Origin: an uncultured Lachnospiraceae bacterium
Lineage (GTDB): Bacteria > Bacillota > Clostridia > Lachnospirales > Lachnospiraceae
Length of the DNA: 46,485 nucleotides
Assembly: GCA_910588215.1 (NCBI GenBank)
Contig: CAJUQJ010000032.1
Location: 1 to 46,485 of the forward strand
Direction of reading: 5' to 3'
Shown here: positions 15,499 to 22,813 of the stretch, one piece after another
Layout: every line of letters starts with the position of its first letter
Position numbering within the stretch: position 1 is the first letter of the stretch
Notes under the pieces: model-generated
What the model saw: only the letters and a program-made list of their open reading frames with translations
Database searches by the model: none
Told to the model about the DNA's origin: nothing
Position numbers and translations under genes: made by a program

Positions 15499-16029
15499 AT
15501 GGATAAGGAACGGGTAAAGGAACTAAAAGAAGAGTTAAATGAATCTTTTACAGATGCGTATATACGTAATGCAGGAACTCTTATTCATAAACTGGCAGAG
15601 CAATTTTATAAGGAAAACAACCTAAGAGGAAAAATTTACTTTAATGACGATATCTTTAATCATTGCTTGATAGATATTTTGGTTGATTTGGCACGATTAA
15701 AACATTTTCATGATATTAGCCGGGTAAATTACGTTAAGTTTATTGCGTATACTGCATCATGGTGCTTAAAGAGAAAACCATTTCAAATTGTAGAGGGCTG
15801 TGAGGAAGATTACATATATATCAATGAGAGGTTCGCGCTGACGTTACTTTTACATGCTGGTAATTGCTATGATGAGAATGCAAACTATTATGAAGAAGAC
15901 CAGAAAGATCTTGTAAAAGGTGTTGGGCAGATTTACTATCATCTCAAATATAGAAATACGAACCCTCAAACGTTGGAATTATTTTTGATCGGTTTAGAAA
16001 ATGGAAGAAAAATTTGTAATGCGAATTAA
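15499..16029 (+). CDS. Hypothetical protein, third gene of the RelA/SpoT cassette
   Basis: 176 residues, predicted soluble and mostly helical, not assigned to a family. Notable segments: FNDDIFNHCLIDILVDLARL, NYVKFIAYTASWCLKRKPFQ (an aromatic and basic stretch ending in KRKPF) and YYHLKYRNTNPQTLELFL near the C-terminus. It begins 24 bp after the RelA/SpoT gene behind a GTAGGAGAG Shine-Dalgarno, so it is the last gene of the same operon. It could be the antitoxin, a sensor of infection or an accessory effector. AT-rich composition is shared with the preceding two genes and differs from hflX downstream. Confidence 0.65.
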   Translation: MDKERVKELKEELNESFTDAYIRNAGTLIHKLAEQFYKENNLRGKIYFNDDIFNHCLIDILVDLARLKHFHDISRVNYVKFIAYTASWCLKRKPFQIVEGCEEDYIYINERFALTLLLHAGNCYDENANYYEEDQKDLVKGVGQIYYHLKYRNTNPQTLELFLIGLENGRKICNAN

Positions 16030-16075
16030 GAAGATTAGAGGTAGAATTCTTTCGGTATGAAATAAAATAATAAAG

Positions 16076-16105
16076 TTGACAGTGCGGTACGGTCTGTGCT
16101 ATAGT
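16076..16105 (+). promoter_or_regulatory. Promoter of the RNA ahead of hflX
   Basis: TTGACA (16076-16081), 18-bp spacer, TATAGT (16100-16105). It is a perfect -35 box with a predicted transcript start near 16112. Confidence 0.65.
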
Positions 16106-16147
16106 CAACATGGTAACTTTCAGATCATAATAATTTATAGAAAGGCG

Positions 16148-16366
16148 GCGTGAAAGTGATTATTTTTATTCGTTGTGCTCGTACCCGTATCGAGGGGCGA
16201 TAAAAGCAAATATGCAGTCTCATGTAAATGGGATTTCTTTGCCTACGAATAAAAATTATCATAGGACTGTCACGCAGGTATGACGGTGTCGTATTTGTGT
16301 TGTCTGCCATATTTTATCGTTTTAGCAGGAAAATTCTGTTTTATGGGAATTGTGCCTGCTTTTTTG
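16148..16366 (+). ncRNA. Structured RNA with own promoter and terminator, 5' of hflX
   Basis: A long closing stem joins 16148-16173 (GCGTGAAAGT then GATTATTTTTATTCGT) with 16245-16275 (complementary apart from two mismatches and one bulge). Inside are a hairpin CTCG/CGAG (16178-16194 region) and a second arm closed by GCAAA/TTTGC with an AGTCTCAT-GTAA-ATGGGATT stem-loop (16217-16236). An intrinsic terminator follows at 16324-16366. With the promoter at 16076 this makes a unit of about 255 nt. It may be a stand-alone RNA or an attenuator/riboswitch leader of hflX. I cannot match it to a named family; 6S-like RNA is one alternative because of the long hairpin. A 79-codon ORF overlaps the region but lacks an RBS. 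Confidence 0.55.
16324..16366 (+). terminator. Intrinsic terminator inside the hflX leader
   Basis: AGCAGG (16324-16329) pairs with CCTGCT (16355-16360), and an inner AATTC/GAATT extends the stem. TTTTT follows (16361-16365). It lies 134 bp before the hflX start, so read-through or an internal promoter would be needed to express hflX from 16076. Confidence 0.65.
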
Positions 16367-16499
16367 TTGCGCTTTTGGGGGAAACGGGAAAAATTGGTGT
16401 AGTGGTTTCTACCTGCGGCTGCAGGGTGAAACCTGGCGGAATTGATGAAATTTGTGCTGACGCCTGAATTTGCAGGTGTTGGCAGTATGGAGGTATTAT

Positions 16500-17819
16500 A
16501 TGGAAAAAGCATTTTTGGTCGGAGTGAATTTAAATGACGGGGAAGATTATCTGCTTTCCCTGGAGGAGCTGGGCGCGTTGGCGCAGGCTTGTGATATGGA
16601 AGTGGCGGGAGCGGCGGAGCAGACGCTTCCGGAGGTGCATAAGGCATTTTACATCGGTACGGGTAAGGTGGATGAGGTGAAGGAACTTGCTGCAGACTGC
16701 GGTGCGGATGTGATCATCTTCGATGCGTCCCTGTCACCGATGCAGCTGCGGAACCTGCAGGAACGCCTGGAGAAGCCGATTCTTGACAGGAGTGCGCTGA
16801 TCCTGGATATTTTTGCTAACAGAGCCAGGTCCAGAGAAGCGAAGTTACAGGTGGAGGTGGCCAGATTACAGTATATGCTGCCAAGACTTGTGGGACTTCA
16901 TGCTGCACTGAGCAGACAGGGAGGCGGCACCGGTTCACTGAGCAACAAAGGCGCCGGAGAGAAGAAGCTGGAATTGGACCGCCGTGTATTGGAGAGGCGG
17001 CTTGTGGAGCTTAGACGGGAACTTAGAGAAGTGAGCGCGGAGCGGCAGACGCAGCGCAAACGTCGTGCGGGATCCGGTATGCCCCGGGTGGCGCTGGTGG
17101 GCTATACGAATGCCGGGAAATCTACGCTGCTGAATGCCATGCTGGATCTGTATGGCAGTGACCAGGTGGATGTGGAAGAGAAGAAGGTGATGGAGAAGGA
17201 TATGCTTTTTGCGACGCTGGATACGACGGTGCGTAAGATCATGCCGGCAGATCATCATGCGTTCCTGCTGTCAGATACGGTGGGATTTATCCATAAGCTG
17301 CCCCATAATCTGGTGGAAGCTTTTCATTCTACCCTGGAGGAGGCGAAAGAGGCCGATCTTCTGCTGCAGATCGTAGATTACAGTGATCCGCACTATAAGG
17401 AGCAGATTGCGGTCACGAACCAGACGCTGCGGGAACTGGAAGCGGACGGTATTCCGATGCTCTATGTTTATAACAAGGCCGATCTGGTGAACGCGGATAA
17501 GATTCCGGGGATGGCAGGTGCAGAGCCGGGGCAGGTAACGGCGGCGCTTCCGCAGGTGACGGAGAACAGTATCTATTTGTCAGCGAGAGAGCGGATCGGC
17601 ATGGAAGAACTGGTTTGTCTGATCGAGAAGAAGCTGGCCGGAGGATACCAGGAGTGTACACTGCTGATTCCTTATACGGATGGCCGGGCAGTATCTTACC
17701 TGAATGAGAATGCGGTGGTGTCCGAGACGGAATATATGGAAGAGGGTGTACGGCTGCGGGTCAACTGCAGGGTGGAAGATTACCGTTTCTATCAGAAATA
17801 CCATGTCAGTGAGAAATGA
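16500..17819 (+). CDS. hflX: Ribosome-associated GTPase HflX
   Basis: 439 residues. HflX is a GTPase that binds the 50S subunit and splits stalled or hibernating 70S ribosomes; in several Firmicutes it contributes to resistance to ribosome-targeting antibiotics. The N-terminal HflX domain (GTGKVDEVKEL, then PMQLRNLQERLEKPILDRSA) is followed by the linker QGGGTGSLSNKGAGEKKLEL and the G domain: G1 GYTNAGKST (201-209), G3 DTVGF (259-263) and G4 NKAD (325-328). Start chosen at 16500 behind ATGGAGG (16487-16493). It is preceded by a structured RNA and an intrinsic terminator, suggesting attenuation control, which would fit the known antibiotic induction of hflX elsewhere. Regulation here is inference. 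Confidence 0.96.
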   Translation: MEKAFLVGVNLNDGEDYLLSLEELGALAQACDMEVAGAAEQTLPEVHKAFYIGTGKVDEVKELAADCGADVIIFDASLSPMQLRNLQERLEKPILDRSALILDIFANRARSREAKLQVEVARLQYMLPRLVGLHAALSRQGGGTGSLSNKGAGEKKLELDRRVLERRLVELRRELREVSAERQTQRKRRAGSGMPRVALVGYTNAGKSTLLNAMLDLYGSDQVDVEEKKVMEKDMLFATLDTTVRKIMPADHHAFLLSDTVGFIHKLPHNLVEAFHSTLEEAKEADLLLQIVDYSDPHYKEQIAVTNQTLRELEADGIPMLYVYNKADLVNADKIPGMAGAEPGQVTAALPQVTENSIYLSARERIGMEELVCLIEKKLAGGYQECTLLIPYTDGRAVSYLNENAVVSETEYMEEGVRLRVNCRVEDYRFYQKYHVSEK

Positions 17820-17854
17820 CAGGAGGGCGGGGCGATAAAAACAGGCTGATTGGC

Positions 17855-17883
17855 TTGCGCGGCTTTCATATATCTTATATAAT
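17855..17883 (+). promoter_or_regulatory. Probable promoter of the acyltransferase gene
   Basis: TTGCGC (17855-17860), 17-bp spacer, TATAAT (17878-17883), about 70 bp before the ATG at 17954. The -10 box is perfect and the -35 weak. Confidence 0.45.
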
Positions 17884-17953
17884 AGGATGTGGCTGTGGAG
17901 ATTGAGGTGATAGTTCAGGGCAGAAAGCGATAAGGGATCCGGGGAAATAAGTT

Positions 17954-18988
17954 ATGGTGAAAGCTGTAAGAAATTCAAATCATGAATTGCTGCGTATTAT
18001 CGCGATGTTCATGATCGTGTTTATTCATGCGAACAGATTTTTATTTTATCTGGTAAACGGAAAGACGGCATTTGTCCTGAACGGTATGGTGAACGGGATC
18101 TGTAATATCGGTGTGACCTGCTTTATGCTGATCTCGGGGTATTACGGAATGAAGTTTGACATCAGGAAGTTTGTCAGGATGGAATGCATGATGATCACCT
18201 ATTCCCTGGCAGAAACTGCCCTGCTCTATACGGTCATGCCCGAGCAGTTACAGGGCGCTGCACTATTGGAGCAGATCGTGAAATCCATGCTGCCGTTTAT
18301 TACAAGAAAATACTGGTTCTATTCCTGCTATGTGTGTCTTCTTTTCTTGAGTGAGTATATCCAGAAATTTATCGATGCACTGAAGCAGAAGGAATTTGAA
18401 AGACTACTGTTTGTGCTGTTTATGCTGCTAAGCGTGCTGCCTACACTGTTCTATTTTGAGATTGTTCCGGATAACGGCAAGGGACTTTTGCATATGATCA
18501 TGATCTATATGATGGGAAGATACATTCGGATGTATCGGGATGTGAAATTGCCGGGAAAGGCAGGGGTTCTCTTTGTATTCCTCTGGATCATAAACGGAAT
18601 ATCCCACGAGATACCGATAAAGGTCGGTCAGATATCTCATCATCTGTGTAAGGATAACAGCATTACGAATCTGATGATGGCAGTCATTCTGTTCTACCTG
18701 TTTAAGGAACTGCACATCAGATCACGGTTCATTAATAAAGCCGCCGCTAATGTCTTTGCGGTTTTCGCGTTGAATGACGTACTGGTAACGGTTGTCATGC
18801 AGAGGCTGCTCGACAGTGGATTTAAGAGTGAAGGCGGTATGACGGGCTTTATGGTACTGGCCGGAATCGTGGCCGCCGTGCTGCTCTTGTGTTTGATGAT
18901 CGGAGCGGTAAGGGAGCTTATTCTCGGCAGAATGGACCGGTGGCTGGGAGAGAAGGCAGAGCATGTGGTCACAAGTATCATGCCATAG
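17954..18988 (+). CDS. Acyltransferase family 3 membrane protein
   Basis: 344 residues with about ten hydrophobic segments. The N-terminal RNSNHELLRIIAMFMIVFIHAN matches the start of acyltransferase-3 (OafA/WecH-type) integral membrane proteins, with the conserved R in LLRIIA and the His in IHAN. A GYYGMKF segment follows at the end of the next membrane helix, also common in the family. These enzymes transfer acetyl or other acyl groups to surface polysaccharides or sugars; the acceptor cannot be inferred. A GGGG lies 9 bp before the ATG as a weak RBS. The gene appears monocistronic; the pseudoknot-like leader of the next gene starts 17 bp after the stop. Confidence 0.87.
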   Translation: MVKAVRNSNHELLRIIAMFMIVFIHANRFLFYLVNGKTAFVLNGMVNGICNIGVTCFMLISGYYGMKFDIRKFVRMECMMITYSLAETALLYTVMPEQLQGAALLEQIVKSMLPFITRKYWFYSCYVCLLFLSEYIQKFIDALKQKEFERLLFVLFMLLSVLPTLFYFEIVPDNGKGLLHMIMIYMMGRYIRMYRDVKLPGKAGVLFVFLWIINGISHEIPIKVGQISHHLCKDNSITNLMMAVILFYLFKELHIRSRFINKAAANVFAVFALNDVLVTVVMQRLLDSGFKSEGGMTGFMVLAGIVAAVLLLCLMIGAVRELILGRMDRWLGEKAEHVVTSIMP

Positions 18989-19004
18989 GTGTTCTTTCAA
19001 ACTA

Positions 19005-19126
19005 AAGAGTTTGTGTCGAAGCGCCACAAACTCCTTGATCGCAGAGCAAAATTGGAGTATTCCTTTGGAAAACTTCTGAATTCTGTTCGCGTCCTCAGCG
19101 TAAAGCGCTTCGGAATGGAGGAGAAT
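19005..19126 (+). ncRNA. Structured RBS-bearing leader repeat, copy 2
   Basis: P1 is GAGTTTGTG/CACAAACTC (19007-19015 with 19025-19033), identical to copy 1, with loop TCGAAGCGC. Loop bases CGAAGCGC (19017-19024) are exactly complementary to GCGCTTCG (19105-19112), just 5' of GGAGG (19117-19121). P2 is longer than in copy 1 and imperfect (GAGCAAAAT against ATTCTGTTC), with about 25 extra bases. The competing hairpin AGCGT-AAA-GCGCT keeps four Watson-Crick pairs and one wobble. Loop positions that differ between copies (C to T and T to C) stay pairable with the unchanged partner through G-T wobble. It ends at the ATG of the hydratase gene at 19127. Confidence 0.6.
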
Positions 19127-21421
19127 ATGATCAAATTAATGGAAAGCGGCGCGTATCTGCTGCATGGGACGGAAATCATTCCTGAAGGAGCGGAAGCTGC
19201 GGCGCAGATAAAGAATAAGACCGGCCAGGAGGTCTCCAAAGCGGAAGCTGCGAAGAATACCATGGCTTATGGGATCCTGCAGGAGCACAATACTTCCGGC
19301 AGTATGGACAAGCTGAAGATCAGGTTTGACAAGCTGACATCCCATGATATCACTTTCGTGGGTATCATACAGACAGCCAGGGCGTCGGGCCTGACGAAGT
19401 TCCCGATTCCGTATGTGCTGACCAACTGCCACAATTCTTTGTGTGCGGTAGGCGGCACGATCAACGAGGATGACCATATGTTTGGCCTGACCTGCGCGAA
19501 GAAATACGGCGGCGTCTATGTGCCGCCGCATCAGGCAGTCATCCATCAGTATGCAAGGGAAATGCTGGCCGGCGGGGGCAGGATGATCCTTGGATCCGAT
19601 TCCCATACGCGCTACGGGGCGCTTGGAACCATGGCTATGGGCGAAGGCGGCCCGGAGCTGGTAAAGCAGCTGCTGTCGCAGACGTATGACATTAATATGC
19701 CTGGTATCGTGGGCGTTTATCTCACCGGGGAGCCAGTGAAAGGCGTGGGTCCGCAGGATGTGGCGCTGGCGATCATCGGTGCGGTTTTTGGTAACGGTTA
19801 TGTGAAGAATAAGGTGATGGAGTTTGTAGGACCGGGCGTGTCAGGTCTGAGCGCGGATTTCCGGATCGGCATCGATGTCATGACTACAGAGACGACCTGT
19901 CTTTCTTCTATCTGGCGGACGGATGAGGAGATCAGGAACTTCTATGAGATTCATGACAGAGTGGAGGAGTATCGGGAACTGAACCCGGGCGAGGTGGCAT
20001 ATTATGACGGTATGATCAGGGTGGATCTGTCGAAGATCAGGCCGATGATCGCAATGCCGTTCCACCCCAGCAATACTTACACCATCGATGAAGTGAATGC
20101 AAATCTGCAGGATATCCTCCATGACGTGGAGGAGCGGGCGAAAGTGAGCCTGGACAATGCGGTGCCCTATTCCCTGCAGGACAAAGTGGCAGACGGCAAG
20201 TTCATGGTGGATCAGGGCATTATTGCCGGCTGCGCGGGCGGCGGATTTGAGAATATATGTGCGGCGGCAGATATCCTGAGAGGTTCTTATATCGGAGCGG
20301 ACGGCTTTACGTTAAGTGTCTATCCTGCATCCATGCCGGTCTACATGGAATTGATCAAGAACGGCTGTGCGGCTGCGATTCTGGAGACGGGAGCGGTCCT
20401 GAAGACGGCATTCTGCGGTCCTTGCTTCGGCGCGGGTGATACACCGGCAAACAATGCCTTCAGTGTCCGCCACTCTACAAGGAATTTCCCGAACAGAGAA
20501 GGCTCCAAGCTGCAGAACGGCCAGATTTCCTCCGTAGCGCTCATGGATGCCCGCTCGATTGCGGCGACGGCGGCGAATAAAGGCGTGCTCACGTCAGCCA
20601 CGGAATTTGACGGGGAACTGACAAAATATAAATATTACTTTGATGCAAATATTTACAGGAATCGTGTATTTGACTCCAAAGGGGCGGCGGATGAGAGTGT
20701 GGAGATCCAGTTTGGCCCGAATATCAAGGACTGGCCTGCCATGGGCGCGCTGCCGGAAAATCTGGTGCTGCGCGTCGTATCCGAGATCCATGACCCGGTG
20801 ACCACGACGGACGAGCTGATCCCTTCCGGGGAGACGTCCTCTTATCGCTCCAACCCGCTGGGACTGGCTGAGTTTACCCTGTCCAGAAAGGATCCGGAAT
20901 ATGTGGGAAGAGCCAAAGACATCCAGAAGGCGGAGAAGGCGAGAATGCAGGGGGAGCATCCCTGCCAGGCGCATCCGGACGTAAAGCCGGTGATGAATGT
21001 GATCAAAGAACGTTTTGCAGACGCTTCCCACGAGAATACGGGATTCGGTTCCACCATTTTTGCAGTAAAGCCGGGTGACGGGTCTGCCAGAGAGCAGGCG
21101 GCAAGCTGCCAGAAGGTACTGGGCGGCTGGGCTAATATCGCCAACGAATATGCGACCAAGCGTTACCGTTCCAACCTGATCAATTGGGGCATGCTGCCGT
21201 TCCTGATCGGGGAAGGCGAGCTGCCGTTTAAGAATCTGGATTATCTGTTCTTCCCGGGAATCAGGCAGGCAGTGGAGGAGAAGACAGAAGAGATTAAAGC
21301 ATACAGGGTATCCGTGGAAGAGAACGTGCTGACAGAGTTTACACTGCGCCTTGGTGAATTGACGGATGAGGAGAGGCAGATCATCCTGAAAGGATGCCTG
21401 ATCAATTACAACAGGGTCTAA
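19127..21421 (+). CDS. Aconitase-family hydratase (YbhJ-like)
   Basis: 764 residues, with an aconitase-type N-terminal region and a C-terminal swivel domain. Cysteines suited to a [4Fe-4S] cluster are in TNCHNSLCAVGGT (C101, C106) and FCGPCFGAGD (C430, C433, the paired C-x-x-C). Substrate-site elements include LGSDSHTRYGALGTMAMGEG. The closest named type I recognise is the putative hydratase YbhJ; the substrate is unknown, and it is not a clear citrate/isocitrate aconitase. Start chosen at 19127 because GGAGG lies 5 bp upstream and MIKLMESGAYLLHG fits the family start. An upstream in-frame extension to 18989 only translates the leader repeat. The gene stands alone, without citrate-cycle neighbours. 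Confidence 0.88.
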   Translation: MIKLMESGAYLLHGTEIIPEGAEAAAQIKNKTGQEVSKAEAAKNTMAYGILQEHNTSGSMDKLKIRFDKLTSHDITFVGIIQTARASGLTKFPIPYVLTNCHNSLCAVGGTINEDDHMFGLTCAKKYGGVYVPPHQAVIHQYAREMLAGGGRMILGSDSHTRYGALGTMAMGEGGPELVKQLLSQTYDINMPGIVGVYLTGEPVKGVGPQDVALAIIGAVFGNGYVKNKVMEFVGPGVSGLSADFRIGIDVMTTETTCLSSIWRTDEEIRNFYEIHDRVEEYRELNPGEVAYYDGMIRVDLSKIRPMIAMPFHPSNTYTIDEVNANLQDILHDVEERAKVSLDNAVPYSLQDKVADGKFMVDQGIIAGCAGGGFENICAAADILRGSYIGADGFTLSVYPASMPVYMELIKNGCAAAILETGAVLKTAFCGPCFGAGDTPANNAFSVRHSTRNFPNREGSKLQNGQISSVALMDARSIAATAANKGVLTSATEFDGELTKYKYYFDANIYRNRVFDSKGAADESVEIQFGPNIKDWPAMGALPENLVLRVVSEIHDPVTTTDELIPSGETSSYRSNPLGLAEFTLSRKDPEYVGRAKDIQKAEKARMQGEHPCQAHPDVKPVMNVIKERFADASHENTGFGSTIFAVKPGDGSAREQAASCQKVLGGWANIANEYATKRYRSNLINWGMLPFLIGEGELPFKNLDYLFFPGIRQAVEEKTEEIKAYRVSVEENVLTEFTLRLGELTDEERQIILKGCLINYNRV

Positions 21422-21515
21422 AGGAATTGGAAACGTCGTCCGATATATAAAGTACGAGGGGCGGTTGATCCTGGCCAGACGATTGTTTCTTGAATTTGAA
21501 TAATGTATAGACCAC

Positions 21516-21568
21516 GGACGGTATTTTTAAGGGAAAAGGATTTTCTTTAAGGGTGCCGTCCTTTCTAT
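21516..21568 (+). terminator. Terminator after the hydratase gene
   Basis: GGACGG (21516-21521) pairs with CCGTCC (21556-21561), and an inner TTAAGGGAAAA/TTTTCTTTAA stem closes most of the loop. TTTCTATTG follows. It is about 95 bp past the stop. Confidence 0.55.
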
Positions 21569-21641
21569 TGCCATGCATCATGGAAGGTGCAGTCGGTGAC
21601 ACAGACAGGCGTAGATGAGGTCTTGGCAAAAGGAGGTTATA

Positions 21642-22718
21642 GTGAGGATCGATTCCAGTGTAATGGGAATGCAGTCTTCCAGAAGGTATGCTTCTGTGAC
21701 GGCCAGATCTATGACAGGTTCTACGATGCGGCGTACAGGAAGCATGAACAGCAGTCTTGGCGGTTTCTTCGGAAGTCTGGTCAGCACCGGCGATGATACG
21801 GAACAGACCGGCGGGAATGAGAAGAACACTGCGAATTTGGACGACATCACGACACATTTTAAGAATTTATCTAATACGGGAAGAGTTTCGGGAACAGAGA
21901 GAAGACAGGATCCCGTCATGACGATCAGGCAGCAATGCGTGCGGTTTTTGATGGATCTTTTTTTCCGGTTTCGCGGCGAGAATGTCAGCGAGCAGGAGAT
22001 CTTGGGAACGCCGAATGACTTTGGGATGAACGGCGGGGCGACTGTCTATCAGGTGAACACGTTCACCAATGAGTACTACCATATGGAAGAAGAACATACG
22101 ACGTTTGCTACCCAGGGAATGGTCAAGACAGCGGACGGGAGAGAGCTGTCTTTCAATCTGGAGTTTTCCATGAGCCGCAGATTCGAGGAATATTATAAGG
22201 AGACTTATACGACGGAAGTTGTGAAGTATTGTGATCCGCTGGTGATCAATCTGGATACAAATATTGCGCAGGTGTCGGATCAGAAATTCTTCTTTGATCT
22301 GGATCAGGATGGGGAAGAGGAAGAGATATCGAAGCTTAAGGCCGGCAGCGGTTTTCTGGCGTTGGATCTGAACGGCGACGGAGAGATCAATGACGGGAGT
22401 GAGCTTTTCGGGACGAAGTCGGGCGACGGTTTCGCCGATCTGGCGAAATACGATGCAGACGGAAACGGATGGATCGACGAGGCAGATCCGATATGGGAGA
22501 AGCTGTTGATCTGGACGAAAGATGAGAACGGCGACGATAAGCTGTATCATCTGTCGGATCTGGGCGTGGGTGCGATCGGATTGGGAAAGGTGTCAACACA
22601 GTTTGCCCTGAATTCCGAGAAAGATAATCAGAACAATGCCATGATCAGGAGTACGGGTATCTTCCTGTATGAGAATGGTACGGTGTCTACCGTACAGCAT
22701 CTGGATCTGGCGCGGTAG
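21642..22718 (+). CDS. Calcium-binding-repeat protein of unknown function
   Basis: 358 residues. GTG start at 21642 chosen because AAAAGGAGG (21627-21635) lies 6 bp upstream; an ATG at 21615 would put the RBS inside the gene. The first ~90 residues are Ser/Arg/Met/Gly-rich and look disordered. The middle is a beta-rich domain. The C-terminal half holds three EF-hand or dockerin-like loops: FDLDQDGEEEEIS, LDLNGDGEINDGSELFG and YDADGNGWIDEADPIWEKL. The GDG..DGSELFG...D.NGWIDE pattern is a known uncharacterised bacterial architecture. No signal peptide or anchor is visible, so it may be cytoplasmic or leave by a non-classical route. Neighbours give no function; the sporulation gene spoIID follows 95 bp later. 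Confidence 0.75.
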   Translation: MRIDSSVMGMQSSRRYASVTARSMTGSTMRRTGSMNSSLGGFFGSLVSTGDDTEQTGGNEKNTANLDDITTHFKNLSNTGRVSGTERRQDPVMTIRQQCVRFLMDLFFRFRGENVSEQEILGTPNDFGMNGGATVYQVNTFTNEYYHMEEEHTTFATQGMVKTADGRELSFNLEFSMSRRFEEYYKETYTTEVVKYCDPLVINLDTNIAQVSDQKFFFDLDQDGEEEEISKLKAGSGFLALDLNGDGEINDGSELFGTKSGDGFADLAKYDADGNGWIDEADPIWEKLLIWTKDENGDDKLYHLSDLGVGAIGLGKVSTQFALNSEKDNQNNAMIRSTGIFLYENGTVSTVQHLDLAR

Positions 22719-22813
22719 GAAGGACATAGTTATAAAAAGGGAAGAAGCCACATAAGAATGGTAGTATATAGGAGTAACAATCTGTTACCGTTCACATTTG
22801 TGGGGTGTTTCAT

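Noticed and set aside
16228..16467. 79-codon ORF in the hflX leader
   Set aside because: No Shine-Dalgarno; it crosses the structured stem and the intrinsic terminator. A leader-peptide role was considered but nothing supports it.
18989..19126. N-terminal extension of the hydratase
   Set aside because: It translates the structured leader repeat, which is also found upstream of an unrelated position; the RBS directly before 19127 decides the start.
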